This document shows, in pieces, positions 1-11,461 of a stretch of DNA of 64,000 bases. The notes under the pieces are model-generated. The model was not told the DNA's origin and searched no databases. It saw only the letters and a program-made list of their open reading frames with translations. How positions within the stretch are numbered: position 1 is the stretch's first letter; every line of letters begins with the position of its first letter. The DNA lies in assembly GCA_029204045.2 (NCBI GenBank), contig JAQNDB010000100.1:1-64000 (forward strand), read 5' to 3'. Source of the stretch: Tillandsia leiboldiana. Its lineage: Eukaryota; Streptophyta; Magnoliopsida; Poales; Bromeliaceae. The position numbers were made by a program, and so were the translations under genes.

Positions 1-475
1 CCATTTACAATATAACCATCAACAATACAGTCGTCATCATACATTGCGGAAGCAAATAAGTAACTACGGTTTGCAAACGGTGTCCACCGACACCCAATTT
101 TTAAAACAGTTACACTTAACAACGAGAGCGAGACATCGTTAGAAAGGATAAATCCGAGGTTTACAAAATCTGTGACCACACGGCACTATGCTTAGAAAGT
201 TTTCGCAATACTTTTAGGATATAAAACATGCCGTGCCCAGATCACGAAAGTATGTCTGACCGTAATAGTGATCCAATCCACAGTGCTAACAATAACTAAT
301 ATGATCCCAGAAGATGCAAATTAAGCTAGAATAGTAAGAAAGAGTGAGATAATTCCAAGGAACCAGGAGTGGAAAGCCTCCTACGGCTAACGGTCCTCTC
401 GACGCAGTGTCATCCCGTTTGGACTAATGCCTAGTCAAACCTGTCACGAGTGGCGTAAAGGCAGTGACAAACAAA
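1..475 (-). mobile_element. X-a LTR, 3'-ward part (minus-strand gypsy LTR fragment)
   Basis: This is non-coding LTR sequence. Read on the minus strand it matches the LTR of element X-e at about 61940-62420 block by block: a word ending in gtgacagg, a gcggtgaga-like block, two small hairpins, and the stretch before the LTR terminus. It continues the X-a sequence of 11462-13419 and is separated from it by the TekM insertion. The LTR terminus and any internal region lie left of the window. No ORF here resembles a protein family. Confidence 0.75.
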
Positions 476-480
476 GTAGA
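476..480. repeat. Target-site duplication of TekM, left copy (gtaga)
   Basis: The five bases gtaga directly precede the TekM LTR end and recur directly after the other end at 11457-11461. This perfect 5-bp duplication is the size expected for Ty3/gypsy integrase and fixes the element borders. Confidence 0.93.
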
Positions 481-3364
481 TGTCACGCCCCGAAACGCTA
501 CCAATTTGGCATGGTTCGGGCGCGCTGAACAGACGCCGAACGGACAGAACTCCCCTGTCCGCCCAAGGCTAAGCGACAAGATCATGTACAAGAATCACCC
601 AGGAATTAATTCTAGATATACACAATCACAACGAGAGCACAACCAGTGCTAACAAGAACATAAGAGCAAGGTACGAGTATATAAAGTAAACATACAAGTA
701 AAAAAAGAGAGAAACTCTATCTATTACAACCATTCATTCGAGCATATGAATAATACATAAATCACATCCAAAACATCCTCACCCTATACAACATCTACTC
801 TCAAAATGTAAAGACAAGGTGACAAAAGCTATAGATGTAGGGAGGCTGCTACCAACGTCTCTAGGGCGCCAAGCCCTTACCGCGATCCTCGCCGGGAGTA
901 CCTGTACTCGGCCCTGTAATATAGTGGGGTGAGAACTATGGTCCATAGTTCCCAGTGGGTTCGGCCACCGACTCCACCGGTCTTCCCACTAGGTCCAAGA
1001 GGGCAAAAGCAGATAGATAGATAGATAGATATATCTGAAAACTGTAAATGCAGTAAATAACTACTCTACTATGCCCAACACGGAAAAACATGTATGCATG
1101 CTCAGGGGAGAGATATCCAAATATATCACTATGTCCAAGAAGTACTATTTCATACTTGTTCTCTAACTCATTTTCAAGAAGTGTGGTTTTTAACACTTCA
1201 TCTCAAATCTCACGGCACACCCGAAGGTTGCCCACGGCTCACTATCACGACGAGGGAGACTATGTCTCAACCTACCAATCGAACGCGTCTGCGGGACCTG
1301 ACTGTCCCTCGGGGTGGCGTGCCCCGTGACCAACTCCGGAGTAGGCGGCCGTAGAGGAGCGACCTCCACCAGCCAAAACAGACTATGAGCATGATCCAAT
1401 CCTCTCCACACGAGGATACCCTATCTATAAGGCTGATAGCAACTGAGATCCCTATAGATAATACACAACCTATGTCTCACATGTGTCATGATAGGTTTAC
1501 CTACTACTACCTTTCATATGCCACTCGTTCATTTATTGTGTGGTGTTCACAATTTCTACATATATGCCACTCGTTCATTTATTGTCGACTCACAAGTCCA
1601 ACACCCAATCCGCACTATAGGATTCCTCGGTATCGACCCAATCTTTCCCAATCCAACATATTAGCATAACATTTGCTAAATATCTATATCAACCGGAAAG
1701 TATAAAGATGGCAATACATACTATCCTACAATGCAATGGTGCGATATGCAATGGTGTAAGTGGCTAAGACATAGAGAGAAGCCCAACGGCTTCGGTAAGA
1801 GCACCACCCACCTCGGGTCCTTGGCTCGGCTCGGCTCTCCAAAAAAATCTACGGGAGCACCGGTCTCGATCACAAGGGTCGCCTCAAGTCGGATGTCCTA
1901 AACAAGTCCAAAACGGCCTATTAATAACCTCCAAGCACTATGCTTAGTGTTTTCACGTGTGCGCAAAAGCGCCGACGAAAGACGACGAACTTCCACGATT
2001 TGTGGCCTGGATCGTCAAGGGTTTACCCAAAACCCCTCCATGATGGAAGGATTCCATTTAAATCCCCCACCAAAATTACTAATGTAATTATTTCTCTTTT
2101 TGCCTCAAAAGTCCTAGAGCGCGTATTTCGGCTCTAACTTTTCGACCGTTGACGGAATGTCGATCCGTCTTCGCCAACACGTTTCTTTACATAGTAATTG
2201 AGTTTCCAGGTTCAAATGAGATCAATCCCATGAAAATCCAAAAACTCCTCTTTTAACCCTAGGTTTCATATACACATTCATTATGATTTTTCCACGATTT
2301 TCGCCGATTTCTTCGACAAGAATCCTTCTAAGATCATATAGATTTTAGATCTAAAAAAATTACGGCAAAATCAAATCTATTTTTTTTTTACAAACTCACC
2401 TCAAAGAGCTAGGATTCCAAGCTTTTCTTGGTTCAAAAGCTCGCCCTCGCTCGCCTTAGGCTTCCCGCAAATCGCTCCGCGATTTAGTGCGCATTGGAGC
2501 AAGAAAATTTAGAGAGAGAGAGTGAGTGGAGAAGGTGAGAGAGAGAGCTCTCCATGGAGGTGGGTCTGTATGTGTGCGTGCGTGGGTGGAGAAGAAGAAG
2601 AAAAGGGGAAAGTGCTTTTATGCATAAAGGACCCCCCACAATAGTGTTAATTTACTATTTAGTCCAATTTTGATCTGATACTTGCCTGCGGACCCTCTGG
2701 ATGTCCGTTTGTGCTCAAATTTGACGGGCAGGCTCATCTCAACTTAATTTATCACGAGATATTTTAAATTTTCAGTTTGGGCTATTTTGGGTCACCAAAA
2801 GTCTCGCTGTACTTAAAATCGCTGTCAGGTACCTTTCTCACTGCTCGGGTATCCGATTGATGCGAAACTTTTATTGTAACCTTAAAACATAATTACGAAG
2901 CTCCCGTAATTTTCTCAGAATTTTTCGACACTGTTGGCGGAGCCCGTTCTCACTATCTGGCATCCGATCAACGCGAAACTTTTTCTGTGGCCTTAAAATA
3001 ATATTACGGAGTCCCCGAATTTTTTCGGAATTTTCCGACACTGTGAATTTTCTGCTAATTTATCTGCCCGTCTCTCACAGAAAATATTAAATCTTCTGTT
3101 TTCGCTCCGATTTCGGCGCAGGTCATTTTCAACCTATATTATGCTTCTATGAGTCTAATAAAAATAGTATCTTACACTATTTTTTATTTTTATTTATATA
3201 ATAATTTTTCCGACTTACTATATTCCTACCGTAACTTCTATATTGTATTCTTTTAAAAGTTGAACTTGCACATTTTACCTATGGTTAATTAGGATTTCTT
3301 TGAATTATTGGGCCTATTCTACTTAATGTCTAACTTCTACTTTTTAGAAGTTCGGTATCCTACA
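481..3364 (-). repeat. TekM 3' LTR
   Basis: This 2884-bp repeat has tgtcac and ctaca at its plus-strand ends (TG...CA on the element strand). It matches 8562-11456 along its whole length. It holds an AGAT microsatellite near 1011-1030, a purine-rich GA tract near 2510-2610, and no protein-coding ORF. The position matching the candidate TATA box of the other LTR reads tttacata here (about 2188) instead of tttatata. Confidence 0.93.
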
Positions 3365-3378
3365 TTTCTTCCCCCCTT
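3365..3378 (-). other. TekM polypurine tract
   Basis: On the minus strand this is a run of A and six Gs followed by AAGAAA, directly abutting the start of the 3' LTR (TGTAGG). That is the position and composition of the plus-strand DNA primer of LTR retrotransposons. Confidence 0.85.
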
Positions 3379-3436
3379 AAGCAATTTCGTCGCGAATTTA
3401 AATTTAACTTAATTCAACGAATCGAAATTCATACCT

Positions 3437-6421
3437 CTAATTCATCTCCTCGAAGAGATGAGTATGGTGCGCCCTCATCGTTTCCTCAAGTTCCCACGTG
3501 GCCTCGCGATTATCGTGATTGCTCCACCGGACCCTGACATAGGAATCTCGCGGTTTCTCAATTTGCGCACCTCCCGAGCAATATCGCCACCGGGAACTCC
3601 TCATAGCTCAAGTCATCCTGAAGCTCCGGCGGCTCATATAGCATCGCATGCTCCGGATCGGGTACATATTTGCGGGAGATTGGAGAGTGGAAGACGTTAT
3701 GTACATCCGCCAACTTCGGCCGGCAATGCAAGCCGATACGCCACCGCTCCCACACGCTCCAATATCTCATAGGGGCCCGGATATAGCGGGGACTTAGTTT
3801 TCCCCGCACTCCAAATCGCTTCACGCCCCTCATGGGCGAAACCTTCAAGGAAAGACGCGGTCGCCCACCGCGAATTCCAAATCCCGCCGACGCTTGTCCG
3901 CGTAGCTTTGTTGCCGAGATTGCGCCGTAAGCAATCTTTTGCGAGCAAGGCGGACCTTCTCCTCCGCCTCCCGCAAAATGTCCGGCCCGAACTCCGTGCG
4001 CTCGCCCACATCACTCCAATAGATAGGGATCGACACTTCCGTCCATAAAGAGCCTCGAACGGTGCCATTTCCAAACTAGCGTGATAACTATTGTTGTAGG
4101 CGAACTCGGCCATCGGCAAGTACTTGCACCAACCGCCCTTGTAATCGATGACGCACGCCCGCAACATGTCCTCCAAGGTCTGAATGGTTCTCTCTGTCTG
4201 ACCATCAGTCTGAGGGTGAAAAGCGGTGCTAAAATCGAGCCGTGTGCCAAGGGCCTCCTGCAGATTCCTCCAGAAGTGCGAGGTGAACTTGGGGTCCTCG
4301 GTCCGATACAATCGACTTCGGCACCCCGTGCAGGCCTCACCCACCTCGTCAAGATATACCTGTGCCAACTTCTCTCCCGCCCAGGTGGTGAGGACCGGCA
4401 AGAAATGTGCCGACTTGGTGAGACGATCCACAATCACCCAGATCGAGTCGTGGCCTCCTGTTGAGCGAGGCAACCCGACGATGAAGTCCATAGAGATGTC
4501 CTCCCACTTCCACACGGGAATAGGCAAGCTTTGGAGTTTCCCCGCGGGAGTCGACGCTCCGCTTTTATCTGTTGACATGTAAGGCACTTTGCCACGAAGC
4601 GCCCAATGTCCGCCTTCATCCCCGGCCACCAATAGAGCATCTTCAACTCGTGGTACATCTTTGGTGCCACCAGGGTGCTCGGCATAAGGTGACCGATGCG
4701 CCTCTCGCAATATCAGTTCGCGGAGCTCCTCATTTTCCGGCACACACCAACGGTTCCGAAACCGAAGTGTGCCATCGGGGTGTACATGGAAATCGCCGCC
4801 TTTGCCCTCCTCGATGTCACGCCGCACCTTTTGGAGACTTGAGTCGGAAGGCTGCACATTCTTGATCCTCTCCAACAAGGTCGGCTGAATAATAAGCGTC
4901 ATCATCAGGGCCGGCCACCCCGGGGAGCGACTACCTCAAGGTTCATCCGCCCCATGTCCAAACATAACGGCATTTGATTCGTGACGTCGATAGCGAGGTT
5001 CCTCGCCGTCTTTCTACTTAGTGCATCGGCGACCACGTTTGCTTTGCCGGGGTGGTAAAGGATATCGACATCATAATCCTTCAGCAGCTCTAACCACCGC
5101 CGTTGCCGCAAATTGAGCTCCTTCTGGGTGAATAAGTACTTGAGGCTTTTGTGGTCGGTGTTAGATCTCGCAATGTGCACCATACAAGTAGTGCCTCCAC
5201 AACTTCAGCGCGAAGATCACCGCCGCCAACTCCAAATCGTGAATGGGATAGTTCTTTTCGTGGTCCTTCAACTGGCGGGATGCATAAGCGATCACTTTTC
5301 CGCCCTGCATCAGGACACACCCCAGACCCAGATAGGATGCGTCGCTATACACCACAAAGTCCTCGCCCTGCACCGGTAAGGCCGAGAATAGGAGCCGACG
5401 TCAACCTTTTCTTCAATTCAATGAAACCCCGGTCGCATTCGTCGCTCCAAACGAACTTTGACGCCCTTTTGCGTCAGCCCGAGTAAGTGGAGTCACAATC
5501 CTCGAGAAACCCTCCACGAACCGTCGATAATACCCGGCCAAGCCACAAAACTGCGGACTTCCGTGACATTCGTCGGGCGCGGCCAATCCCTAACCGCCTC
5601 AATTTTCTTCGGGTCAACTGAAATCCCCCCCTCAGAACTAATATGCCGAGGGGAAAGCCACCTCGCGGAGCCAAAACTCGCACTTCTTCAGTCTTGCAAA
5701 TAGCTTCTCCTCCCGAAGGATTTGAAGCACTATCCGCAAATGCTCCGCGTGCTCCTCGTCGCTCCGCGAATAGACCAAAATGTCGTCAATGAAGACCACG
5801 ACAAATCGGTCCAAGTACTCCCTGAACACACGGTTCATCAGATCCATGAACGCCGCCGGGGCGTTAGTAAGCCCGAAAGGCCTATGACCGTGTATTCGTA
5901 GTGACCATAGCGTGTGCGAAACGCCGTTTTCTGAACATCCTCCGGCTTGATTTTCAACTGGTGGTAGCCGGATTGGAGGTCAATTTTGGAGTACACTAGC
6001 GACCCTTGCAATTGGTCAAACAAGTCGTCGATTCTGGGTAACGGGTACTTGTTTTTGATGGTAACCTTGTTCAACTCCCGATAATCCACACAGAGTCGAA
6101 AAGAACCATCCTTCTTGCGCACAAATAATACCGGGGCTTCCCCACGGCGATACACTTGGCCGAATGAACCCTTTGTCGAGAAGATCCTGCAACTGATCCC
6201 CTCAACTCCTTCAATTCTGCCGGCGCCATACGGTACGGGGCCTTCGAGATCGGCGCCGTCCCGGGAATCAAGTCTATGATGAACTCGATCGCCCGATCCG
6301 GCGGCATCCCCGGTAACTCCGCGGGAAAACACATCAGGAAACTCCCGCACCACCATAACTCCTCCATGATCGGAGTCGCACGGTCCACCTCCACAACGGT
6401 CGCCAAAATGCCGGGCAACCG
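3437..6421 (-). pseudogene. TekM pol remnant (RT, RNase H, integrase, chromodomain-like), frameshifted
   Basis: Read right to left, the pieces follow gypsy pol order. The protease-RT linker is at about 6240-6420. RT starts at 5840-6130 (LCVDYRELNK, KIDLQSGYHQL). The RT active-site block FIDDILVYS lies in a second frame at 5638-5847. RNase H is at 5161-5373 (YSDAS, HDLELAA) and continues at 4905-5183 (TDHKSLKYL, NVVADALSR). The integrase zinc-binding block (CLTCQQ) is at 4434-4685 and the catalytic core at 3697-4560 (FHPQTDGQTERT). A C-terminal integrase and chromodomain-like part ends at a stop at 3437-3439, with at least two frame changes near its end. The breaks are mostly one- or two-base shifts, not large deletions. 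Either they are real decay, with the copy mobilised by proteins in trans, or some are indel errors in the assembly. Confidence 0.88.
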
Positions 6422-8191
6422 CTATGGACCAACTTCCCTCGCTCTCGTCGCCGACACCGTTGCAACAAAGCACGAGCTTTGATGAGCTCGATAGATAACC
6501 TCCTCCTGTCCCGGCTCCCGAAAAGTGACCAACTTCCTCCTGCAGTCGATCACAGCGTGATACTTCGAGAGCCAGTCCATGCCCAAGATGACGTCGAACG
6601 CCTCCAACTTCTTGAGCGCGAGCAACCGGACGGGCATAATCCAGTCGCCCACTTGCACCGGGCAGGATAAGCACCCCGTGTAAGTAATAGATGACGACTC
6701 CGGGCCTTCGACTCGCCACTTGCCCGTTGCCTCCAAGATAATACCATGAGTGCGTGCAAATGATCCGCTAATGAATGAATGCGTAGCACCTGTATCAAAA
6801 ATGGCCCTGGAGCGAACTCCATGTATTAGAACCATACCTGCCACGACACTGGGCTCCTCGATGTCGACAGGATCCTGGGCCTGGGCCTGAACGGCGAATA
6901 CCCGCCCGCTCGGCGCCGATCGCGTCATCTCCTGCTGCCTAGGAGCCATCGCGCGCCCCGCAGAGACGGGAACATAAGGAGCGCCTCCATAATGAACAGG
7001 GGTTGCCGGAGTCGACGCAGTTGAGGGGGCACGCGAACCCCTCGCTGGGCACTCTCGGCTCATGTGCCCCTCCTGCCCGCAGCTATAGCATCTGCCCTCA
7101 CGCTGCCTGCACTGCTGCACCCGGTGGTCCCTGCTACCGCATATAATGCAAGGTCGTGGTCCCTGCCTCCATGGCTGCGATCTCGGTTGCTTCGGGGGCC
7201 TCCTGGAGCTAGACTGTGCCCCCGAACCACCGCCCTGGCGCTTCTTGCCCTTATCCTTAGACCCCGCCGCCATCTCGCGCTCCTCGCGCACATGGGCATC
7301 CCCGTGCTCTGCCCACAGCGCTCGATCAAGGACCTCGGCGTAGGTCGTGAGCTTGAACAGCTGCACGGCCCGGTAGATCCAGGGCTTAAGCCCCCGCAGA
7401 AACCAATCGGCCCGGTCCGCATCGTCGCGAACAACATCGGGAACACAGTCGATGATGTGGGTGAACTCCTCCTCGTACTCCATCACCGAGCGATTTCCCT
7501 GTTGCAGCTTGCGGAACTTTTCCTTCATCACCCGCTTATTGGCGTCGGGAAAGTAGTGCCCGTACACCGTCCTCTTGAACTCCCCCCACAACATCGGAGG
7601 AAGATGCGCGGGTCGGTCACGCTGCACCCGCTTCCACCATACTAACGCCGGTTCTCCAAAACTATGCGTGGCCAGGGGCACCTTGTCCCTTTCCAGGACA
7701 GGGAGATCTCCAAAGATAGTCTCCATAGCGCCTAACCACAACTCCACTACCGCCGGCTCCATCTTCCCTCCCTCGAAGGTCCGAGGTTTGAACTTTAGGA
7801 ACTGCATCAGAACTGCCAATGCGCGCTCCCGCTCCGCCTTTTCCGCCGTCATATCGGGTGTAGTAGAACCCGATGCCGCCAGAGGCGCACTCCTCGGAAG
7901 GGGGCACGCCGACAGTGGAACGGCCCCCACGCCCTCACCCTCGACCGCTCCCGGCGCGTGAGTCGAGGGTGCAGGCGGATCACGGCTCCCAGCCGCCGTC
8001 GCGGCCGCCAACGCTGCCTGCTGCTCCAACAGTGACTGGAGCTGCTCCCATCGAGCCTCCTGGCGCTCCATTGCGCCTACCAAAGCAGCGACCTGCTCTC
8101 GCAGCCCCTGCACCTCGCCAGATCCCGACTGCTCGGGCGCCGCTGGAGGCGGCACCGGAGAGGACCTACGAGTGTGGCGTCTCCCTGACAT
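6422..8191 (-). CDS. gag-pro: TekM Gag-protease polyprotein (589 aa, open)
   Basis: Gag would build the virus-like particle that packages element RNA, and the aspartic protease would process the polyprotein. From the N-terminus: a basic start (MSGRRHTRR), a coiled-coil-like stretch at about 25-65, a retrotransposon Gag core at about 125-300, a basic linker, two CCHC zinc knuckles (C348-C351-H356-C361 and C368-C371-H376-C381), and a retropepsin-like domain with active site D466-T-G-A-T and ILGMDWL at about 535-541. The ATG at 8189-8191 follows a ~350-bp leader after the PBS. The frame stops where pol would continue, and since related Tekay elements fuse gag and pol, the end at 6422 is probably a frameshift and not a true terminus. 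Confidence 0.85.
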   Translation of the reverse strand: MSGRRHTRRSSPVPPPAAPEQSGSGEVQGLREQVAALVGAMERQEARWEQLQSLLEQQAALAAATAAGSRDPPAPSTHAPGAVEGEGVGAVPLSACPLPRSAPLAASGSTTPDMTAEKAERERALAVLMQFLKFKPRTFEGGKMEPAVVELWLGAMETIFGDLPVLERDKVPLATHSFGEPALVWWKRVQRDRPAHLPPMLWGEFKRTVYGHYFPDANKRVMKEKFRKLQQGNRSVMEYEEEFTHIIDCVPDVVRDDADRADWFLRGLKPWIYRAVQLFKLTTYAEVLDRALWAEHGDAHVREEREMAAGSKDKGKKRQGGGSGAQSSSRRPPKQPRSQPWRQGPRPCIICGSRDHRVQQCRQREGRCYSCGQEGHMSRECPARGSRAPSTASTPATPVHYGGAPYVPVSAGRAMAPRQQEMTRSAPSGRVFAVQAQAQDPVDIEEPSVVAGMVLIHGVRSRAIFDTGATHSFISGSFARTHGIILEATGKWRVEGPESSSITYTGCLSCPVQVGDWIMPVRLLALKKLEAFDVILGMDWLSKYHAVIDCRRKLVTFREPGQEEVIYRAHQSSCFVATVSATRAREVGP

Positions 8192-8542
8192 TCTTTCCTG
8201 GAAACAAGAACTTAGTCAGTTAGTTTAACCCGATAGCTCCTTAGCATTTACGAAACTAGACAACTCAATAATAAATCGGGCGGAAGCATACAAGCATACT
8301 AGTCCTAGACCCTTAGCATCATGCCGTCGGCCGCCGACATAACACTTCGTGTCACCGAACAAGCACACTTGAATCCGTCTCTATTCTCAATTAGAGACAT
8401 ATAATCTTCTTTGACCCAATCGATTTCACTTCCGCCAACGTCAAGGGTTCACGTTTCACTCACGTCCCTACAACCTTAGGGTTTACCAGCCTAGGGTTTC
8501 CTAAGTCATCCTAGACTCTCTCTCTTTACTTGCTCTTATCTT
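8192..8542 (-). other. TekM untranslated leader between PBS and gag
   Basis: About 350 bp of leader lie between the primer-binding site and the gag start codon. Packaging signals would be expected here in a gypsy element. I see no ORF or distinctive repeat. Confidence 0.6.
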
Positions 8543-8554
8543 GCTCTGATACCA
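8543..8554 (-). other. TekM primer-binding site (tRNA-iMet)
   Basis: On the minus strand this reads TGGTATCAGAGC, complementary to the 3' end of plant initiator methionine tRNA. It lies a few bases inside the 5' LTR end at 8562. It sets the element's orientation. Confidence 0.92.
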
Positions 8555-8561
8555 CTTTACC

Positions 8562-11456
8562 TGTCACGCCCCGAAACCGCTACCAATTTGGCAAGGTTCG
8601 GGCGCGCTGAACAGACGCCGAACGGACAGAACCTCCCCTGTCCGCCCAAGGCTAAGCGACAAGATCATGTACAAGAATCACCCAGGAATTAATTCTAGAT
8701 ATACACAATCACAACGAGAGCACAACCAGTGCTAACAAGAACATAAGAGCAAGGTACGAGTATATAAAAGTAAACATACAAGTAACAAAGAGAGAAACTC
8801 TATCTATTACAACCATTCCATTCGAGCATATGAATAATACATAAATCACATCCAAAACATCCTCACCCTATACAACATCTACTCTCAAAATGTAAAGACA
8901 AGGTGACAAAAGCTATAGATGTAGGGAGGCTGCTACCAACGTCTCTAGGGCGCCAAGCCCTTACCGCGATCCTCGCCGGGAGTACCTGTACTCGGCCCTG
9001 TAATAATAGTGGGGTGAGAACTATGGTCCATAGTTCCCAGTGGGTTCGGCCACCGACTCCACCGGTCTTCCCACTAGGTCCAAGAGGGCAAAAGCAGATA
9101 GATAGATAGATAGATATATCTGAAAACTGTAAATGCAGTAAATAACTACTCTACTATGCCCAACACGGAAAATATGTATGCATGCTCAGGGGGGAGATAT
9201 CCAAATATATCACTATGTCCAAGAAGTACTATTTCATACTTGTTCTCTAACTCATTTTCAAGAAGTGTGGTTTTTAACACTTCATCTCAAATCTCACGGC
9301 ACACCCGAAGGTTGCCCACGGCTCACTATCACAACGAGGGAGACTATGTCTCAACCTACCAATCGAACGCGTCTGCGGGACCTGACTGTCCCTCGGGGTG
9401 GCGTGCCCCGTGACCAACTCCGGAGTAGGCGGCCGTAGAGGAGCGACCTCCACCAGCCTAAAACAGACTATGAGCATGATCCAATCCTCTCCACACGAGG
9501 ATACCCTATCTATAAGGCTGATAGCAACTGAGATCCCTATAGATAATACACAACCTATGTCTCACATGTGTCATGATAGGTTTACCTACACTACTTCTCA
9601 TATGCCACTCGTTCATTTATTGTGTGGTGTTCACAATTTCTACATATATGCCACTAGTTCATTTATTGTCGACTCGCAAGTCCAACACCCAATCCGCACT
9701 ATAGGATTCCTCGGTATCGACCCAATCTTTCCCAATCCAACATATTAGCATAACATTTGCTAAATATCTATATCAACCGGAAAGTATAAAGATGGCAATA
9801 CATACTATCCTACAATGCAATGGTGCGATATGCAATGGTGTAAGTGGCTAAGACATAGAGAGAAGCCCAACGGCTTCGGTAAGAGCACCACCCACCTCGG
9901 GTCCTTGGCTCGGCTCGGCTCTCCAAAAAAATCTACGGGAGCACCGGTCTCGATCACAAGGGTCGCCTCAAGTCGGATGTCCTAAACAAGTCCAAAACGG
10001 CCTATTAATAACCTCCAAGCACTATGCTTAGTGTTTTCACGTGTGCGCAAAAGCGCCGACGAAAGACGACGAACTTCCACGATTTGTGGCCTGGATCGTC
10101 AAGGGTTTACCCAGAACCCCTCCATGATGGAAGGATTCCATTTAAATCCCCCACCAAAATTACTAATGTAATTATTTCTCTTTTTGCCTCAAAAGTCCTA
10201 GAGCGCGTATTTCGGCTCTAACTTTTCGACCGTTTGACGGAATGTCGATCCGTCTTCGCCAACACGTTTCTTTATATAGTAATTGAGTTTCCATAGGTTC
10301 AAATGAGATCAATCCCATGAAAATCTAAAAACTCCTCTTTTAACCCTAGGTTTCATATACACATTCATTATAATTTTTCCACGATTTTCGCCGATTTCTT
10401 CGACAAGAATCCTTCTAAGATCATATAGATTTTAGATCTAAAGAAATTACGGCAAAATCAAATCTATTTTTTTTTTTACAAAACTCACCTCAAAAAGCTA
10501 GGATTCCAAGCTTTTCTTGGTTCAAAAGCTCGCCCTCGCTCGCCTTAGGCTTCCCGCAAATCGCTCCGTGATTTAGTGCACATTGGAGCAAGAAAATTTA
10601 GAGAGAGAGAGTGAGTGGAGAAGGTGAGAGAGAGAGCTTTCCATGGAGGTGGGTCTGTATGTGTGCGTGCGTGGGTGGAGAAGAAGAAGAAAAGGTGAAA
10701 GTGCTTTTATGCATAAAGGAACCCCCCACAATAGTGTTAATTTACTATTTAATCCAATTTGATCTGATACTTGCCTGCGGAATCCTTCTGGATGTCCGTT
10801 TGTGCTCAAATTTGACGGGCAGGCTCATCTCAACTTAATTTATCACGAGATATTTTAAATTTTCAGTTTGGGCTATTTTTGGGTCACCAAAAGTCTCGCT
10901 GTACTTAAAATCGCTGTCAGGTACCTTTCTCACTGCTCGGGTATCCGATTGATGCGAAACTTTTATTGTAACCTTAAAACATAATTACGAAGCTCCCGTA
11001 ATTTTCTCAGAATTTTTCGACACTGTTGGCAGAGCCCGTTCTCACTATCTGGCATCCGATCAACGCGAAACTTTTTCTGTGGCCTTAAAATAATATTACG
11101 GAGTTCCCCAAATTTTTTCGGAATTTTCCGACACTGTGAATTTTCTGCTAATTTATCTGCCCCGTCTCTCACAGAAAATATTAAATCTTCTGTTTTCGCT
11201 CCGATTTCGGCGCAGGTCATTTTCAACCTATATTATGCTTCTATGAGTCTAATAAAAATAGTATCTTACACTATTTTTATTTTTATTTATATAATAATTT
11301 TTCCAACTTACTATATCCTACCGTAACTTCTATATTGTATTCTTTTAAAAGTTGAACTTGCACATTTTACCTATGGTTAATTAGGATTTCTTTGAATTAA
11401 TTGGGCATATTCTACTTAATGTCTAACTTCTACTTTTAGAAGTTCGGTATCCTACA
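8562..11456 (-). repeat. TekM 5' LTR
   Basis: This 2895-bp repeat matches 481-3364 and is bounded by tgtcac and ctaca on the plus strand. It contains an AGAT microsatellite near 9095-9115, a GA-rich tract near 10600-10690, and a candidate TATA box on the minus strand at about 10271-10280 (tttatatagt on plus). It holds no protein-coding ORF. Confidence 0.93.
10271..10280 (-). promoter_or_regulatory. Candidate TATA box of TekM 5' LTR
   Basis: The minus strand reads ACTATATAAA, roughly 1.2 kb into the LTR. The 3' LTR carries a T-to-C change on plus that breaks the TATATAAA core. This is assigned from motif and position only. Confidence 0.35.
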
Positions 11457-11461
11457 GTAGA
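11457..11461. repeat. Target-site duplication of TekM, right copy (gtaga)
   Basis: This is the second copy of the 5-bp duplication seen at 476-480. It immediately follows the LTR terminus ctaca. Confidence 0.93.

Larger units (their letters stand above)
481..11456 (-). mobile_element. TekM: complete Ty3/gypsy Tekay-like retrotransposon
   Basis: This is a full-length LTR retrotransposon of 10,976 bp on the minus strand. Order on its own strand: 5' LTR (8562-11456), tRNA-iMet primer-binding site, gag-protease, pol with reverse transcriptase, RNase H, integrase and chromodomain-like tail, polypurine tract, 3' LTR (481-3364). The two LTRs differ by scattered substitutions and small indels, and the 5-bp target duplication is intact, so the insertion is fairly recent. 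The domain order, the chromodomain-like tail and the ~2.9-kb LTRs suit the plant Tekay/Del chromovirus lineage. It sits inside the X-a LTR. Gag-protease is open but pol is frameshifted several times, so this copy is not autonomous as sequenced. Confidence 0.93.

Noticed and set aside
8543..8554. Primer-binding sites as pieces of tRNA genes
   Set aside because: Only 11-13 bases complementary to the tRNA 3' end are present at each LTR border, with no cloverleaf or A/B boxes around them.
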